A stretch of DNA of 11,545 bases from Desulfobulbus sp. (GTDB lineage Bacteria; Desulfobacterota; Desulfobulbia; Desulfobulbales; Desulfobulbaceae). The position numbers and the translations under genes were made by a program. Shown one piece after another: positions 1 through 7,139 of this stretch. The notes beneath the pieces were generated by a model, which had not been told where the DNA came from, made no database searches, and saw only the letters and a list, made by a program, of their open reading frames with translations. Position 1 is the stretch's first letter, and every line of letters starts with the position of its first letter. Location of the stretch: positions 1 through 11,545 of the forward strand of contig JAUVLX010000081.1 in NCBI GenBank assembly GCA_030600525.1, in the 5' to 3' direction.

Positions 1-1
1 A

Positions 2-166
2 TGGGAAATGCGAAACTGTGAAGAGCATACTCTGTTTATCGAACATCTGAAAAACGGGAACGGAAAAGAAGCTGCCTCAATCCTCAAGGATACACATTGG
101 TCCTATGAGTATCAACAAGACTTCATTTATGCCTTCTACAAGGCAAACAAGGGAAAGGCAGCATAG
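2..166 (+). CDS. GntR-family regulator, C-terminal end of FCD domain (partial)
   Basis: An open frame enters from the left edge in frame 2 and ends at TAG 164-166, giving 54 residues. It contains an E-H pair, an F-I pair, then G, E-A-A and a D-x-H-W motif. It aligns without gaps to residues 180-215 of the complete GntR regulator at 7140-7808, with about 13 of 36 residues identical, including the His of E-H and the H-W pair. In FCD (FadR C-terminal) domains these histidines contribute to the metal or ligand site. The DNA-binding half lies outside the window, so the identification rests on the alignment to its neighbour and on the family pattern. It is probably a paralogue of that regulator. 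What it controls is unknown; both the TRAP operon downstream and genes to the left are possible. Confidence 0.7.
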   Translation, partial: WEMRNCEEHTLFIEHLKNGNGKEAASILKDTHWSYEYQQDFIYAFYKANKGKAA

Positions 167-529
167 ACGCGATCAATCTTTTTATAAATGGGCAAGACAC
201 ACCCCATTATTTCACGCCTGCCCATCCTGCTATAATTGTTTAAGGAGAACGCCTGAATCCTGCCTAACGGTATTCAGGCAAATCGCGCTCTCTGGATTCT
301 GCTATCCCGCATTACTCCACTTTTCACCCAGGCAAAACTTTGCTCTGAAGTATCCAGTTATCGCCGTTTTCCTGAATGGGCACTTTTCCCGGTTTCTCAA
401 TCAAACAACTCTTCATCTCAATTGTCCGTTTTTTTAACTATGGTAATTCTTGTACACCAACAGGCGTAACCAATCTGGTTCGCTCCATACCATGATGGCG
501 TCGTAAAAACTTCGATCTACGGCGTCGTA

Positions 530-748
530 GCATTTTTTATGGCACTTGACATACCTATGTATGAGTCTGTTGATTTACTAAGTGTTTTGTTCGAAATCAA
601 GGCATTCGGAAAAAGTAACCACAGGCATACAGTTGATATCGGAGTCTTCGCTTACCTCCGAGGATTATTTTTTACGCATAACGCAGATATCGTGACAAAA
701 AACAGTAAATCAACGGACTCATGTATGCCTTCGCACCATAAAAAATGC
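530..748. repeat. Long foldback (imperfect inverted repeat), MITE-like
   Basis: Two sets of long arms pair in the same nested order. GCATTTTTTATGG (530-542) is the exact reverse complement of 736-748. The 17 bases GAGTCTGTTGATTTACT (563-579) pair with 704-720 with one mismatch. Between them CATAC/ATGTATG segments also correspond. The interior carries one copy of the dispersed GGTAAGCG-type motif (640-656, minus orientation). An interrupted copy abuts the right end (755-779). The nested symmetry suggests a miniature inverted-repeat element, but I could not define a target-site duplication, so the true ends are uncertain. Confidence 0.6.
640..656 (-). repeat. Dispersed 17 bp motif GGTAAGCGNAGACTCCG, copy 1
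   Basis: The plus strand reads CGGAGTCTTCGCTTACC, the reverse complement of the motif with A at the variable base. It lies inside the 530-748 foldback. The surrounding context (TGATATC before, TCCGAGGATT after) closely matches the copy at 10963-10979, so the shared unit is longer than 17 bp. Confidence 0.7.
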
Positions 749-754
749 CACTCC

Positions 755-779
755 CGGAGTCTTGCTTCGCTCGCTTACC
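755..779 (-). repeat. Dispersed motif copy 2, interrupted by about 8 bp
   Basis: CGGAGTCT (755-762) and CGCTTACC (772-779) are both halves of the dispersed motif, separated by extra bases. On the minus strand the unit continues through CGGGAGTGGCATTTT, resembling the CGAGGCATTTT that follows copy 4 (10921-10930). This supports a common ancestor with a small insertion. Confidence 0.55.
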
Positions 780-1068
780 TGGCATACCTTGTGTTTTAAC
801 TTATAGCCATCCTTTAAAGTCTGATGGACTTTTTACGAGCCCATCAGACCATACCTGTTGCATACCCACTGCCATTGCTCCTTCCTCAACACCACCTCTT
901 TTTTTTCAGCACCAAGCCATACCATGTTTCACGGACTGTAACAGAGTAAACGAGATTCGTTATCAACTTTTTCTTTTAATATCCACAGGTTCTATCTTTA
1001 GCGAAAAATTAACAACTTCGCTTTTCCTGACAACAGGCCGAAAGCCCTTTCGAGCAACAAAAAAACAC

Positions 1069-1111
1069 TTGACACTCACTGATACATTGTACTAGATATC
1101 TAATATATTAG
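1069..1111 (+). promoter_or_regulatory. Promoter with overlapping double-palindrome operator for the TRAP operon
   Basis: A consensus -35 TTGACA lies at 1069-1074. The -10 is poorly defined (CTAGAT at 17 bp or TAGATA at 19 bp spacing) and lies within a 20 bp core at 1092-1111, CTAGATATCTAATATATTAG. The core is two overlapping perfect palindromes, TAGATATCTA (1093-1102) and CTAATATATTAG (1100-1111). The same core in reverse orientation, 16 of 20 bases identical, sits at 4960-4979 in front of the dehydrogenase gene. Binding there would cover the -10 region, so repression is the simplest reading. The FCD GntR regulator encoded at 7140-7808 is the likeliest binder (inference). Confidence 0.55.
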
Positions 1112-1579
1112 ACTTCATCATAAATAAAATAGATGCATCGCGACGTTTAGCTACAAAATTATAGATAACGCTCGTTTCATCAATGTTGATGGATCAATAT
1201 ACATCCGAGTAAGCAAACGCAGAAAAAGTCACTTTTTTTTGTTAAAAAAGAGAAAGCAGAAACCTGCGGAGTTAAATCTTTTATGTTGGTTACCCACAGC
1301 CAAATTTTCAACAGCATTATCAAAGCACATTGCAGCGAGCGCATGTTCAATGCTTCCCCTGTTTGCTCCATCCTTATTGGTTTTCAACCAAAAACAAACA
1401 CTTGTTCCGTCAACTCCGCTGCTGGGATAAACAAACTTTTGTTTCTGTTAATCAGCTAAAGGATATATAATGAGATGATGGTCATAAGCGGTTAAGCACT
1501 AGATATAAAAACTACTCACAGCGGCGTGAGATAGCACAGGACACCAAATGGCGTTAACGAGGAAAAAAGAGGAGAAAAG
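1112..1579 (+). other. Long untranslated leader of the TRAP operon
   Basis: Nearly 470 bp separate the operator from the first TRAP gene, with no convincing gene between them. Visible elements are a T-rich run at about 1231-1241, a small hairpin TTGGTT-TTC-AACCAA (about 1377-1391), a hairpin CTCAC 1515-1519 with GTGAG 1526-1530, and a perfect TATAAT at 1466-1471 that could be a second -10 (weak -35 TTTCTG at 1442-1447, 18 bp spacing). CTAGATAT at 1499-1506 repeats the first eight bases of the upstream operator. I recognise no known riboswitch class. Confidence 0.4.
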
Positions 1580-2887
1580 ATGAGTATTGAGCTAATTACC
1601 CTATTATATTTTGGTAGCCTGTTTTTCGGGCTCTTTTTAGGGCTGCCAGTCGCCCTAGGATTGGGAGGCACGGCTGTTGCTTTCGCACTAATTTTTGAGC
1701 CCCGTGCGCTCTTAGCTATCCCCAGTGCCTTTTATTACACACCATGGAACCATGTACTTGTAACGGTGCCATTATTTTTATTTATGGGAAGCCTCATTCG
1801 ATTTTCAGGAATCGCAGAAGCTGCTTATGATGCGGTGTACAAGCTGATTGGCCACATCCATGGCGGGCTTGCAATGGGAACGGTTATGGTGTGCACCATC
1901 TTTGCAGCCATCACCGGTATTACCCCTCCAGCGACGATCACCATGGGCCAGATAGCCTACCCTTCGATGATGAAGTACAAATACAATAGAACCATAGCCA
2001 TCGGCTCCATTGGTGCCGGAGGAGCACTTGGCGCTCTCATCCCACCCAGTGTTCCTTTTATCTTCTATGGACTGCTGGCCAAAGTATCCATCGGTGGCCT
2101 GTTTCTCGGCGGTGTACTTCCAGGTTTAATGCTTGCCACCTTTTACATTATCTATATCGGTATCCGCTGTAAAATCCAACCCCACATGGGGCCTGCTATC
2201 CCACCTGAAGAAAAATTTACGGTCGGTGAAAAGATTCAGGCTGTCGTCGCTATCTGGCCTTTCGTGCTCCTGGTTATCATTGTCCTTGGTGCAATTTGGG
2301 GCGGAATCGCTACCCCTGCAGAAGCTGCTGCATTCGGCGCCACCGGCTCATGTGTCATTAACGCTATTTATGGCAAGCTTACCTGGAAAGTATTTAAAGA
2401 TTCACTTGAAACAACCCTCAAACTTTCCGGAATGGGCCTGTGGATTCTGATCGGTGCAAATGTTTATCTCAACATCTTCAACTCAATGGGTTGCCAGGAA
2501 CTGGTAACGTCCATGGTTCTGGGTATGCCTGGTGGTGAAAACGGCATCCTGTTGATGATGATGTTTATTATCCTGTTGCTCGGCATGGTTATGGACGACT
2601 GGGCAATAATCATGCTTTGTACGCCTCTGTACATCCCCATTGTCAATGAATTGGGTATCGACAAACTGTGGTTTGGTGTTCTCTTTATTGTCAACATCCA
2701 GATTGCCTACCTTACCCCTCCCTTTGGATTTGTTCTGTTCTGGATCAAAAGTATTCTGCCTCCGGATGTCAGCATGGGTGATGTATATAAATCTGTTTGG
2801 CCGTTCATTTGCCTGCAGGTACTCGGTTTAGCATTGGTTTACATTTTCCCACAGATCGCGTTATGGCTTCCCGGCCTGATGAATTAA
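1580..2887 (+). CDS. TRAP transporter large membrane subunit (DctM type)
   Basis: This 435-residue protein has the usual DctM length and is almost entirely hydrophobic segments, consistent with about 11-12 membrane helices in the inner membrane. Family signatures include the N-terminal F-G-L-F-L-G-L-P-V-A-L stretch, F-L-F-M-G-S followed by S-G-I-A-E, a G-G-L-A segment with T-G-I-T-P-P-A, I-P-P-S-V-P near residues 150-160, and a C-terminal region with M-D-D-W-A-I-I-M and L-T-P-P-F-G. The pattern is closest to the mannitol/chloroaromatic-type TRAP branch. In TRAP systems this subunit couples solute uptake to an ion gradient, usually sodium. The start is set by AGGAG seven bases before ATG. It is first in an operon with the small subunit (49 bp gap) and the binding protein, an unusual M-Q-P order. 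Confidence 0.93.
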   Translation: MSIELITLLYFGSLFFGLFLGLPVALGLGGTAVAFALIFEPRALLAIPSAFYYTPWNHVLVTVPLFLFMGSLIRFSGIAEAAYDAVYKLIGHIHGGLAMGTVMVCTIFAAITGITPPATITMGQIAYPSMMKYKYNRTIAIGSIGAGGALGALIPPSVPFIFYGLLAKVSIGGLFLGGVLPGLMLATFYIIYIGIRCKIQPHMGPAIPPEEKFTVGEKIQAVVAIWPFVLLVIIVLGAIWGGIATPAEAAAFGATGSCVINAIYGKLTWKVFKDSLETTLKLSGMGLWILIGANVYLNIFNSMGCQELVTSMVLGMPGGENGILLMMMFIILLLGMVMDDWAIIMLCTPLYIPIVNELGIDKLWFGVLFIVNIQIAYLTPPFGFVLFWIKSILPPDVSMGDVYKSVWPFICLQVLGLALVYIFPQIALWLPGLMN

Positions 2888-2936
2888 AAGCCGACCATAA
2901 GAGTCTACAACAAAGATAAAGTTAGGGAGAATAATA

Positions 2937-3455
2937 ATGAAATTGTGGAATATAATACAAAGGGCTATTGATTTACTAGTCGAACTAATGGGAAGAATCG
3001 GATGGGTTCTGGTCCTATACTGTATGGTCTTTGGTGTAACTGACGTTTTTCTTCGTTACGTTATGAATGCCCCATCCCTATGGATAGGGACAACCATCCA
3101 GGCGGCGATGGTACTGATGGCGTGTGTTGGTGGAGCCTATGCCCTCAACCATAACGCGTTTGTTAAGCTTGACCTCTTTTATGCTAATTTTTCAAAAAAG
3201 AAGAAAGCAGCCTGCGATATACTGACCGTTGGTTATACTTTTCTCTTTTTATATGTACTCATTTGGAAAGGGTATGCGGCAGCATTGCTCTCCATTAAAC
3301 TCCAGCAGGTAACACCAACCGGCGTGCCAATTCCGATCTACCCGATCAAAGTATTTATTCCCATTGCCGGCTGCATAGTATTGCTTGTTGTTATCAAAAA
3401 GCTTATCAATGATATTATTACCCTTGCATCCTCCGATAAACAGGGTGAAAAATAA
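2937..3455 (+). CDS. TRAP transporter small membrane subunit (DctQ type)
   Basis: The protein has 172 residues with four hydrophobic segments (roughly 15-40, 55-75, 95-118 and 133-155), the standard DctQ topology. Between the first two helices it has V-F-L-R-Y-V-M-N-A-P-S-L-W, a hallmark of this subunit. A lysine-rich cytoplasmic-looking loop (S-K-K-K-K-A) and a P-I-P-I-Y-P-I-K-V-F-I-P-I motif before the last helix fit the same TRAP branch as its partner. DctQ proteins form the membrane complex with DctM and are needed for docking of the periplasmic binding protein. The start has GGGAG ten bases upstream. A gap of 124 bp to the binding-protein gene contains no terminator, so co-transcription is likely. 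Confidence 0.9.
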   Translation: MKLWNIIQRAIDLLVELMGRIGWVLVLYCMVFGVTDVFLRYVMNAPSLWIGTTIQAAMVLMACVGGAYALNHNAFVKLDLFYANFSKKKKAACDILTVGYTFLFLYVLIWKGYAAALLSIKLQQVTPTGVPIPIYPIKVFIPIAGCIVLLVVIKKLINDIITLASSDKQGEK

Positions 3456-3579
3456 CGGTTTTAGCTGATGCAACACACTACATCAGTTAATTGGTAGGAG
3501 ATGTTTGTTTGGTAGAATTATAAGTTTAATTCTTAAGACCCCCCATTTCAAACAAAAGAGACACTCAAAGGAGAACACA

Positions 3580-4638
3580 ATGAAAAAAATCACAAATGGT
3601 TTAGTTGCTGGTTTGTTCGCCGTCAGCTTGGTAGCGCCTGGCCTGGCACTGGCTAGAGGAGGCGATTATGGTCCTCCCAAGAAAGTTACAAAATGGGTAT
3701 TCCAGCCCTGTTTTGATTCTTCTGATGCAGGTTGGGGAAGCGGACTTGTTCCTTGGGTAAAAGCAGTAGAAGAAGCCACCAAAGGTACCGTTAAAATCAA
3801 ACTTGAGCCTGCCGGATCAATTACCTCTGGTTCCGAAGCATTTGCAGCGACCGCAGCCGGAATGATTGACGGTTATGCCGGCTGGGCAACCGTTTATGGT
3901 GGAGATATGCCTGAAGGCTTCCTTGCTTTTGGTATGGCTATGGGCGCAAACAACTATCGTGACGCCTGGGTCGCTATGTGGGGAGATCCCAAGTATCGCA
4001 TCGGCGACATCATCCAAAAAGCAGCTAATGATCGTAACCTGCAATGGGTTGGTTGGACAAGCCAGGGACCAAATGCAGCATTCACCACTTACCCTGTAGC
4101 CAAGATGGAAGATTTCAAAGGTAAGAAAATGAGAGCTGGTGGACCACAGGCACTGTTCCATGAAGCAATGGGCGGTTCTCCTGTATCGTTAAACGCTGGT
4201 GATATCTACACAGCTATCAAGCTCGGAACCATCGACGGTACCTACTGGGATACAGGCGGAATCGATGATATGGCTTTCCAGGAAGTAATCAAGTACGCAA
4301 TAATGCCTGGTTGGTGTCCTTCACAGCATCAGGAAATTTTTGTTAACCTGGAACAATGGAATGCTCTTACCGAGTGGCAGCGCGATCGAATCAATGAAGT
4401 ATTCGAATCCACTTACTTTGAGACCAGCCGACTTCATGCACAGGGCGTAACCCATGCTCTGAAAATCCTGACCGAAGCAGGCGGCGAAGTTATCACCCTG
4501 CCAGAAGAAGAAGTTAAACGTATTCGTCAGGCATCCATTGAAAAAGTATGGCCAAAAGTTGCTGCAAAGTCTGAAGGAAACAAAAAAGGCGTTGCGCTTT
4601 GGAAAGAATTCCTGCAGGATATTGGTGAATTAGAATAG
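3580..4638 (+). CDS. TRAP transporter periplasmic solute-binding protein (DctP type)
   Basis: I start at ATG 3580 rather than the in-frame ATG at 3505. AAAGGAG lies just upstream, and this start gives a clean 25-residue signal peptide (M-K-K, hydrophobic core, A-L-A before R-G-G). The precursor is 352 residues, typical for the family. The family core is around residues 180-225: G-K-K-M-R-A-G-G with Arg185 at the position that usually contacts a substrate carboxylate, then G-G-S-P-V and D-I-Y-T-A-I-K-L-G-T-I-D-G. Several tryptophans and a Q-x-P-N-A-A-F segment fit the branch that binds oxo acids and related organic anions. It delivers ligand to the membrane subunits encoded upstream. The exact ligand cannot be deduced. 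High expression relative to the membrane genes would be expected, and the gene has its own strong ribosome binding site. Confidence 0.92.
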   Translation: MKKITNGLVAGLFAVSLVAPGLALARGGDYGPPKKVTKWVFQPCFDSSDAGWGSGLVPWVKAVEEATKGTVKIKLEPAGSITSGSEAFAATAAGMIDGYAGWATVYGGDMPEGFLAFGMAMGANNYRDAWVAMWGDPKYRIGDIIQKAANDRNLQWVGWTSQGPNAAFTTYPVAKMEDFKGKKMRAGGPQALFHEAMGGSPVSLNAGDIYTAIKLGTIDGTYWDTGGIDDMAFQEVIKYAIMPGWCPSQHQEIFVNLEQWNALTEWQRDRINEVFESTYFETSRLHAQGVTHALKILTEAGGEVITLPEEEVKRIRQASIEKVWPKVAAKSEGNKKGVALWKEFLQDIGELE

Positions 4639-4677
4639 TCTTCACCAGAAGAGGATTTTTTCTCTAGGTTGTATCTA

Positions 4678-4730
4678 AAAGGCGCGTCGCTCACTGTACA
4701 TACAAAGTGAGTACGCGCCTTTCTCTTTCT
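4678..4730 (+). terminator. Rho-independent terminator of the TRAP operon
   Basis: GGCGCGT (4681-4687) pairs with ACGCGCC (4713-4719) and CTCACT (4690-4695) with AGTGAG (4706-4711), around a 10-base loop. The AAA before and TTT after extend the stem, and a T-rich tract TTTCTCTTTCTG follows. It begins about 40 bases after the binding-protein stop codon. Confidence 0.88.
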
Positions 4731-4942
4731 GTTCCTTTCCAAGGAGGAAAAAACCACCTAACGTCATTAAACACATCTCTTCCACCACAATGAATGTGGC
4801 TCAAATTGCATAGAGGAAATCGCTCTCCCTAATCTTACCCATTTGCATTAGTTCTAAAAAAACTCGCTCATATAACACCTTACCAACACTCATTCTTTTT
4901 AAAAAAAAAGAGGGTGAAAGTAAATAGAGTGTAAAAAAGAAG

Positions 4943-4979
4943 TTGACACCGCCTCTTAACTAATATATTAGTATACTAG
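4943..4979 (+). promoter_or_regulatory. Promoter with double-palindrome operator for the aldehyde dehydrogenase gene
   Basis: The -35 is TTGACA at 4943-4948. A -10 candidate TATTAG (4966-4971) sits at 17 bp spacing, and TATACT (4972-4977) at a less likely 23 bp. The core at 4960-4979 is CTAATATATTAGTATACTAG, formed by the palindromes CTAATATATTAG and TAGTATACTA sharing three bases. Reversed, it matches the operator at 1092-1111 at 16 of 20 positions. The mRNA would start about 120 bases before the coding start. The interval 4731-4942 otherwise holds only A/T-rich sequence and a small CCACA/TGTGG hairpin near 4786-4800. Confidence 0.6.
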
Positions 4980-5044
4980 AATCCAAACAAGCGGAACAGT
5001 GTAATTACCAAGAACTTTTCGCCGATACAAACTTAAAAAGTTAT

Positions 5045-5095
5045 TATCAACTGCACCAACACTATGTGCAGATTCAATTAAATTGTTGATAGGAG
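5045..5095 (+). promoter_or_regulatory. Nested leader hairpin ending at the dehydrogenase ribosome binding site
   Basis: In the presumed 5' leader, TATCAAC (5045-5051) pairs with GTTGATA (5085-5091), and within it TGCAC (5052-5056) pairs with GTGCA (5066-5070) around a nine-base loop. The outer stem ends directly against GGAG (5092-5095), the ribosome binding site for ATG 5105. Such a fold could influence translation, but the 14-base one-sided bulge makes it only moderately stable, and no ligand class is recognised. Confidence 0.35.
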
Positions 5096-5104
5096 TTAAT
5101 TGCC

Positions 5105-6643
5105 ATGACCACCCCAAACGTACCCAAAATCAAAAACTTTATTAATGGCGAATGGCTAGAAGAAACTGGCGTTGAGTATGTTCCGCTTTACAACCCTTCT
5201 ACCGGTGAGCTGATAAGTGAGGTCCCACAGACCTCCGAGAAAACCTCTCTTGAGGCTGTTGATGCTGCATATGAAGCATATGGAACCTGGAGAAAACTCT
5301 CGGTCAGCAAACGTGTAGGGTTCCTTTTTGCCATTCGCCAGGCGATGATTGATCATGTGGAAGACCTCGCAGTTTCCATCGCTGTTGACCAGGCTAAACA
5401 CATCTCTGAGGCAAGGGGTGAGGTTCGGCGTGTTATTGAGATTTTTGAAGCAGCTTGCTCCATCCCCACCCTTCTTCAAGGCGAGAACCTGGATGGTATT
5501 GCCAAGAACATTAATGGTCGGGTTGTGAAGCAACCACTGGGTGTTTTCGGTGGTGTTGCACCCTTTAACTTCCCCGCTCTTGTCTTTGGTTGGTTTATCC
5601 CCTATGCCATTGGTGCTGGTAACACTTTTATCTACAAGCCATCTACCCAGTCACCGATGTTCATGCAAAAAATGGGAGAAATTTTTAATGAAGTCGGGTT
5701 GCCTAAAGGGGTTATAAATATCGTCCATGGTGATCGATCTGTGCCTGGTACCTGGTACGAAAATCCGAAGATGAGTGGTGTCTGCTTAGTCGGTTCCACC
5801 CCCACTGCAAAAGCTATGGCTGAGGCATGCGGTCGCGGCGGTAAAAGAAGTATGCTGCTTGGCGGTGCCAAGAACTACCTGGTTGCAATGGAAGATGTTA
5901 ACTGGGATATTTTCATCGACAACTTCATTCATTCGTGTTACGGCTCTGCTGGTCAGCGTTGTCTCGCCGGCTCCATCGTTGCCGCAGTACCTGAAGTCTA
6001 CGACGAACTTATCGAAAGAGTGGTTGAGGCCTCCAAAAAAGTCACTTTGGGCGATGCCATGAATCCAGATGTCTATATGGGCCCCGTTATCTCCGCCAAA
6101 GCCAAAGCGAACATTGAAAAATATATCGAAATTGGAATTGAGCAGGGATCTAAGCTGGTGCTCGATGGCCGTAATCCTGAAGTACCTGAAGAGAATAAAG
6201 ATGGATACTTTGTTGGACCGACTGTCTTCACCGATGTAACTCCATGTCGAAGAATTGTGCAGGAAGAAATTTTCGGACCGGTTGTATCCATCATGAAGAT
6301 TAAAGATCTTGATGACGTCCTGCAACTTATCAGGCAGCAAAAATTTGGTAACGGTGCCTGTATCTTCACTCAGAACCAGTATTACACCGAAAAATTCATT
6401 GCTGAAGCTGATGTTGGAATGGTTGGCGTAAACGTAGGTGTTTGCGCACCGCATCCTTACCTACCATTTGGCGGCATCAAAGACTCTCATCTTGGTACCA
6501 ACAAAGTACAGGGCAAGGATGGCTTAGACTTCTTTACCCAGAATAAAGTCGCCACTATCCGGGTAGCTCCTCCTGCAGGAGTCACCGAAGATGGTGAAAA
6601 AGTTGCTAGTGACAAATCCGTCCGAAGTTGCGTAGCCCAGTAA
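5105..6643 (+). CDS. mmsA: CoA-acylating (methyl)malonate-semialdehyde-type dehydrogenase
   Basis: This 512-residue member of the aldehyde dehydrogenase superfamily belongs to the MmsA/IolA branch, cytosolic enzymes that convert malonate or methylmalonate semialdehyde to acetyl- or propionyl-CoA with NAD and CoA, releasing CO2. P-F-N-F-P with Asn155 marks the oxyanion hole, and G-Q-R-C-L-A carries catalytic Cys286 preceded by the branch-specific Arg285. L-G-G-A-K-N (252-257) replaces the E-L-G-G-K motif, so the general-base Glu of hydrolytic dehydrogenases is absent, as in CoA-acylating members. E-E-I-F-G-P lies at 387-392. The L-L-x-G-E segment after E-V-R-R is also branch-like. Related enzymes act on sulfolactaldehyde and other semialdehydes, so the substrate is open. 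GGAG stands nine bases before ATG. Its promoter shares an operator with the TRAP promoter, which suggests that the imported compound feeds this enzyme. Confidence 0.85.
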   Translation: MTTPNVPKIKNFINGEWLEETGVEYVPLYNPSTGELISEVPQTSEKTSLEAVDAAYEAYGTWRKLSVSKRVGFLFAIRQAMIDHVEDLAVSIAVDQAKHISEARGEVRRVIEIFEAACSIPTLLQGENLDGIAKNINGRVVKQPLGVFGGVAPFNFPALVFGWFIPYAIGAGNTFIYKPSTQSPMFMQKMGEIFNEVGLPKGVINIVHGDRSVPGTWYENPKMSGVCLVGSTPTAKAMAEACGRGGKRSMLLGGAKNYLVAMEDVNWDIFIDNFIHSCYGSAGQRCLAGSIVAAVPEVYDELIERVVEASKKVTLGDAMNPDVYMGPVISAKAKANIEKYIEIGIEQGSKLVLDGRNPEVPEENKDGYFVGPTVFTDVTPCRRIVQEEIFGPVVSIMKIKDLDDVLQLIRQQKFGNGACIFTQNQYYTEKFIAEADVGMVGVNVGVCAPHPYLPFGGIKDSHLGTNKVQGKDGLDFFTQNKVATIRVAPPAGVTEDGEKVASDKSVRSCVAQ

Positions 6644-6656
6644 GCATTTAATTACT

Positions 6657-6691
6657 CTCTGCCGGTGAAGCATTAACCGGCAGAGGTTTTT
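6657..6691 (+). terminator. Terminator or attenuator after the dehydrogenase gene
   Basis: CTCTGCCGGT (6657-6666) is perfectly complementary to ACCGGCAGAG (6676-6685) with a nine-base loop, followed by GTTTTTAA. It is a strong intrinsic terminator 14 bases after the stop codon. The small gene at 6759 lies 67 bases further on with no strong promoter between, so partial read-through could set a lower level for the downstream genes. Confidence 0.85.
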
Positions 6692-6758
6692 AACTGACCT
6701 GATCGCACCATTTTTACAAAGACATGTGACACTTACTTTTAGTTAAACAGGAAAAAAA

Positions 6759-7031
6759 ATGAGTCAATTTCAATACGGTTATATCATCAAGGCCCCCGGT
6801 TACAAACTCGATCAAAACAATGCAGCACTTGAATCTGAGGCATTTAAATCAAACATCATTGGCGTGGGATCAGTAGAAGAAGCCTGTGAAGCAGCCAAAC
6901 AGTTGGTAGAAAAAAAGGTGGCCCTGATAGAACTGTGCAGCGGTTTCAAGGCTGATGACGCCAAAACCATTTTCGACGCCATCGAAGGAGCTGCCAAAGT
7001 TGGGTATATTGGTGAAATTTTAGTAAAATAA
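6759..7031 (+). CDS. Small conserved protein, DUF6506-like
   Basis: This soluble 90-residue protein reads well as a compact alpha/beta domain: an N-terminal strand (Q-Y-G-Y-I-I-K-A-P-G), a V-G-S-V-E-E-A-C-E-A-A-K-Q-L-V helix, then the signature-like A-L-I-E-L-C-S-G-F and a terminal strand V-G-Y-I-G-E-I-L-V. This architecture and the I-E-L-C-x-G-F motif recall the DUF6506 family, which has no assigned function to my knowledge. AGGAAA about nine bases upstream supports the ATG. It sits between the aldehyde dehydrogenase and a GntR regulator, all on one strand, so it may have an accessory role in the same pathway, for instance binding an intermediate; that is inference. No catalytic motif is evident beyond the single Cys in the signature. 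Confidence 0.7.
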   Translation: MSQFQYGYIIKAPGYKLDQNNAALESEAFKSNIIGVGSVEEACEAAKQLVEKKVALIELCSGFKADDAKTIFDAIEGAAKVGYIGEILVK

Positions 7032-7080
7032 TACCTGCCGGCTCTCAAGTCCTTAAGATTTAACATGGTATCAGGAATAC

Positions 7081-7110
7081 ACTTCTGCATAACCTGTCAC
7101 ACACTATAAT
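7081..7110 (+). promoter_or_regulatory. Possible promoter of the GntR regulator gene
   Basis: A perfect -10 TATAAT lies at 7105-7110, 30 bases before the regulator's ATG. The upstream -35 is weak (TTCTGC at 7083-7088, 16 bp spacing). The double-palindrome operator of the other two promoters is not present, so autoregulation through it is not indicated. Confidence 0.4.
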
Positions 7111-7139
7111 CTACATTCTGTTATTTAGAGGGAAATCGG

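Larger units (their letters stand above)
167..1068. other. Gene-free interval with hairpins and repeat DNA
   Basis: No frame here reads like a protein; the short open frames are rich in Cys, His and Ser and have no convincing ribosome binding sites. Several inverted repeats stand out: ATGGGCA 188-194 with TGCCCAT 219-225; GCCTGAAT 251-258 with ATTCAGGC 272-279; and GTCTGATGG 819-827 with CCATCAGAC 841-849. The foldback at 530-748 is listed separately. None of these hairpins has a clean T tract, so I do not call a terminator for the partial regulator. The block looks like accumulated repeat sequence. Confidence 0.6.

Noticed and set aside
105..437. 110-residue plus-strand open frame near the left end
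   Set aside because: It overlaps the tail of the partial GntR frame and is Cys/His/Pro-rich without protein-like character or a ribosome binding site.
541..560. TGGCAC-type sigma-54-like element followed by TTGACA-like bases
   Set aside because: No TTGCA box at proper spacing and no gene downstream; the bases belong to a foldback arm.
539..799. 86-residue plus-strand open frame
   Set aside because: It lies across the 530-748 foldback, so the open frame is a by-product of repeat DNA.
1239..1430. 63-residue plus-strand open frame in the TRAP leader
   Set aside because: No clear ribosome binding site, no recognisable sequence, and an overlapping minus-strand frame of the same length. A leader peptide cannot be excluded but is not supported.
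5786..6454. Long 222-residue minus-strand open frame
   Set aside because: It is fully antisense to the dehydrogenase gene, whose codons and motifs are clear, and the translation has no recognisable domain or ribosome binding site.
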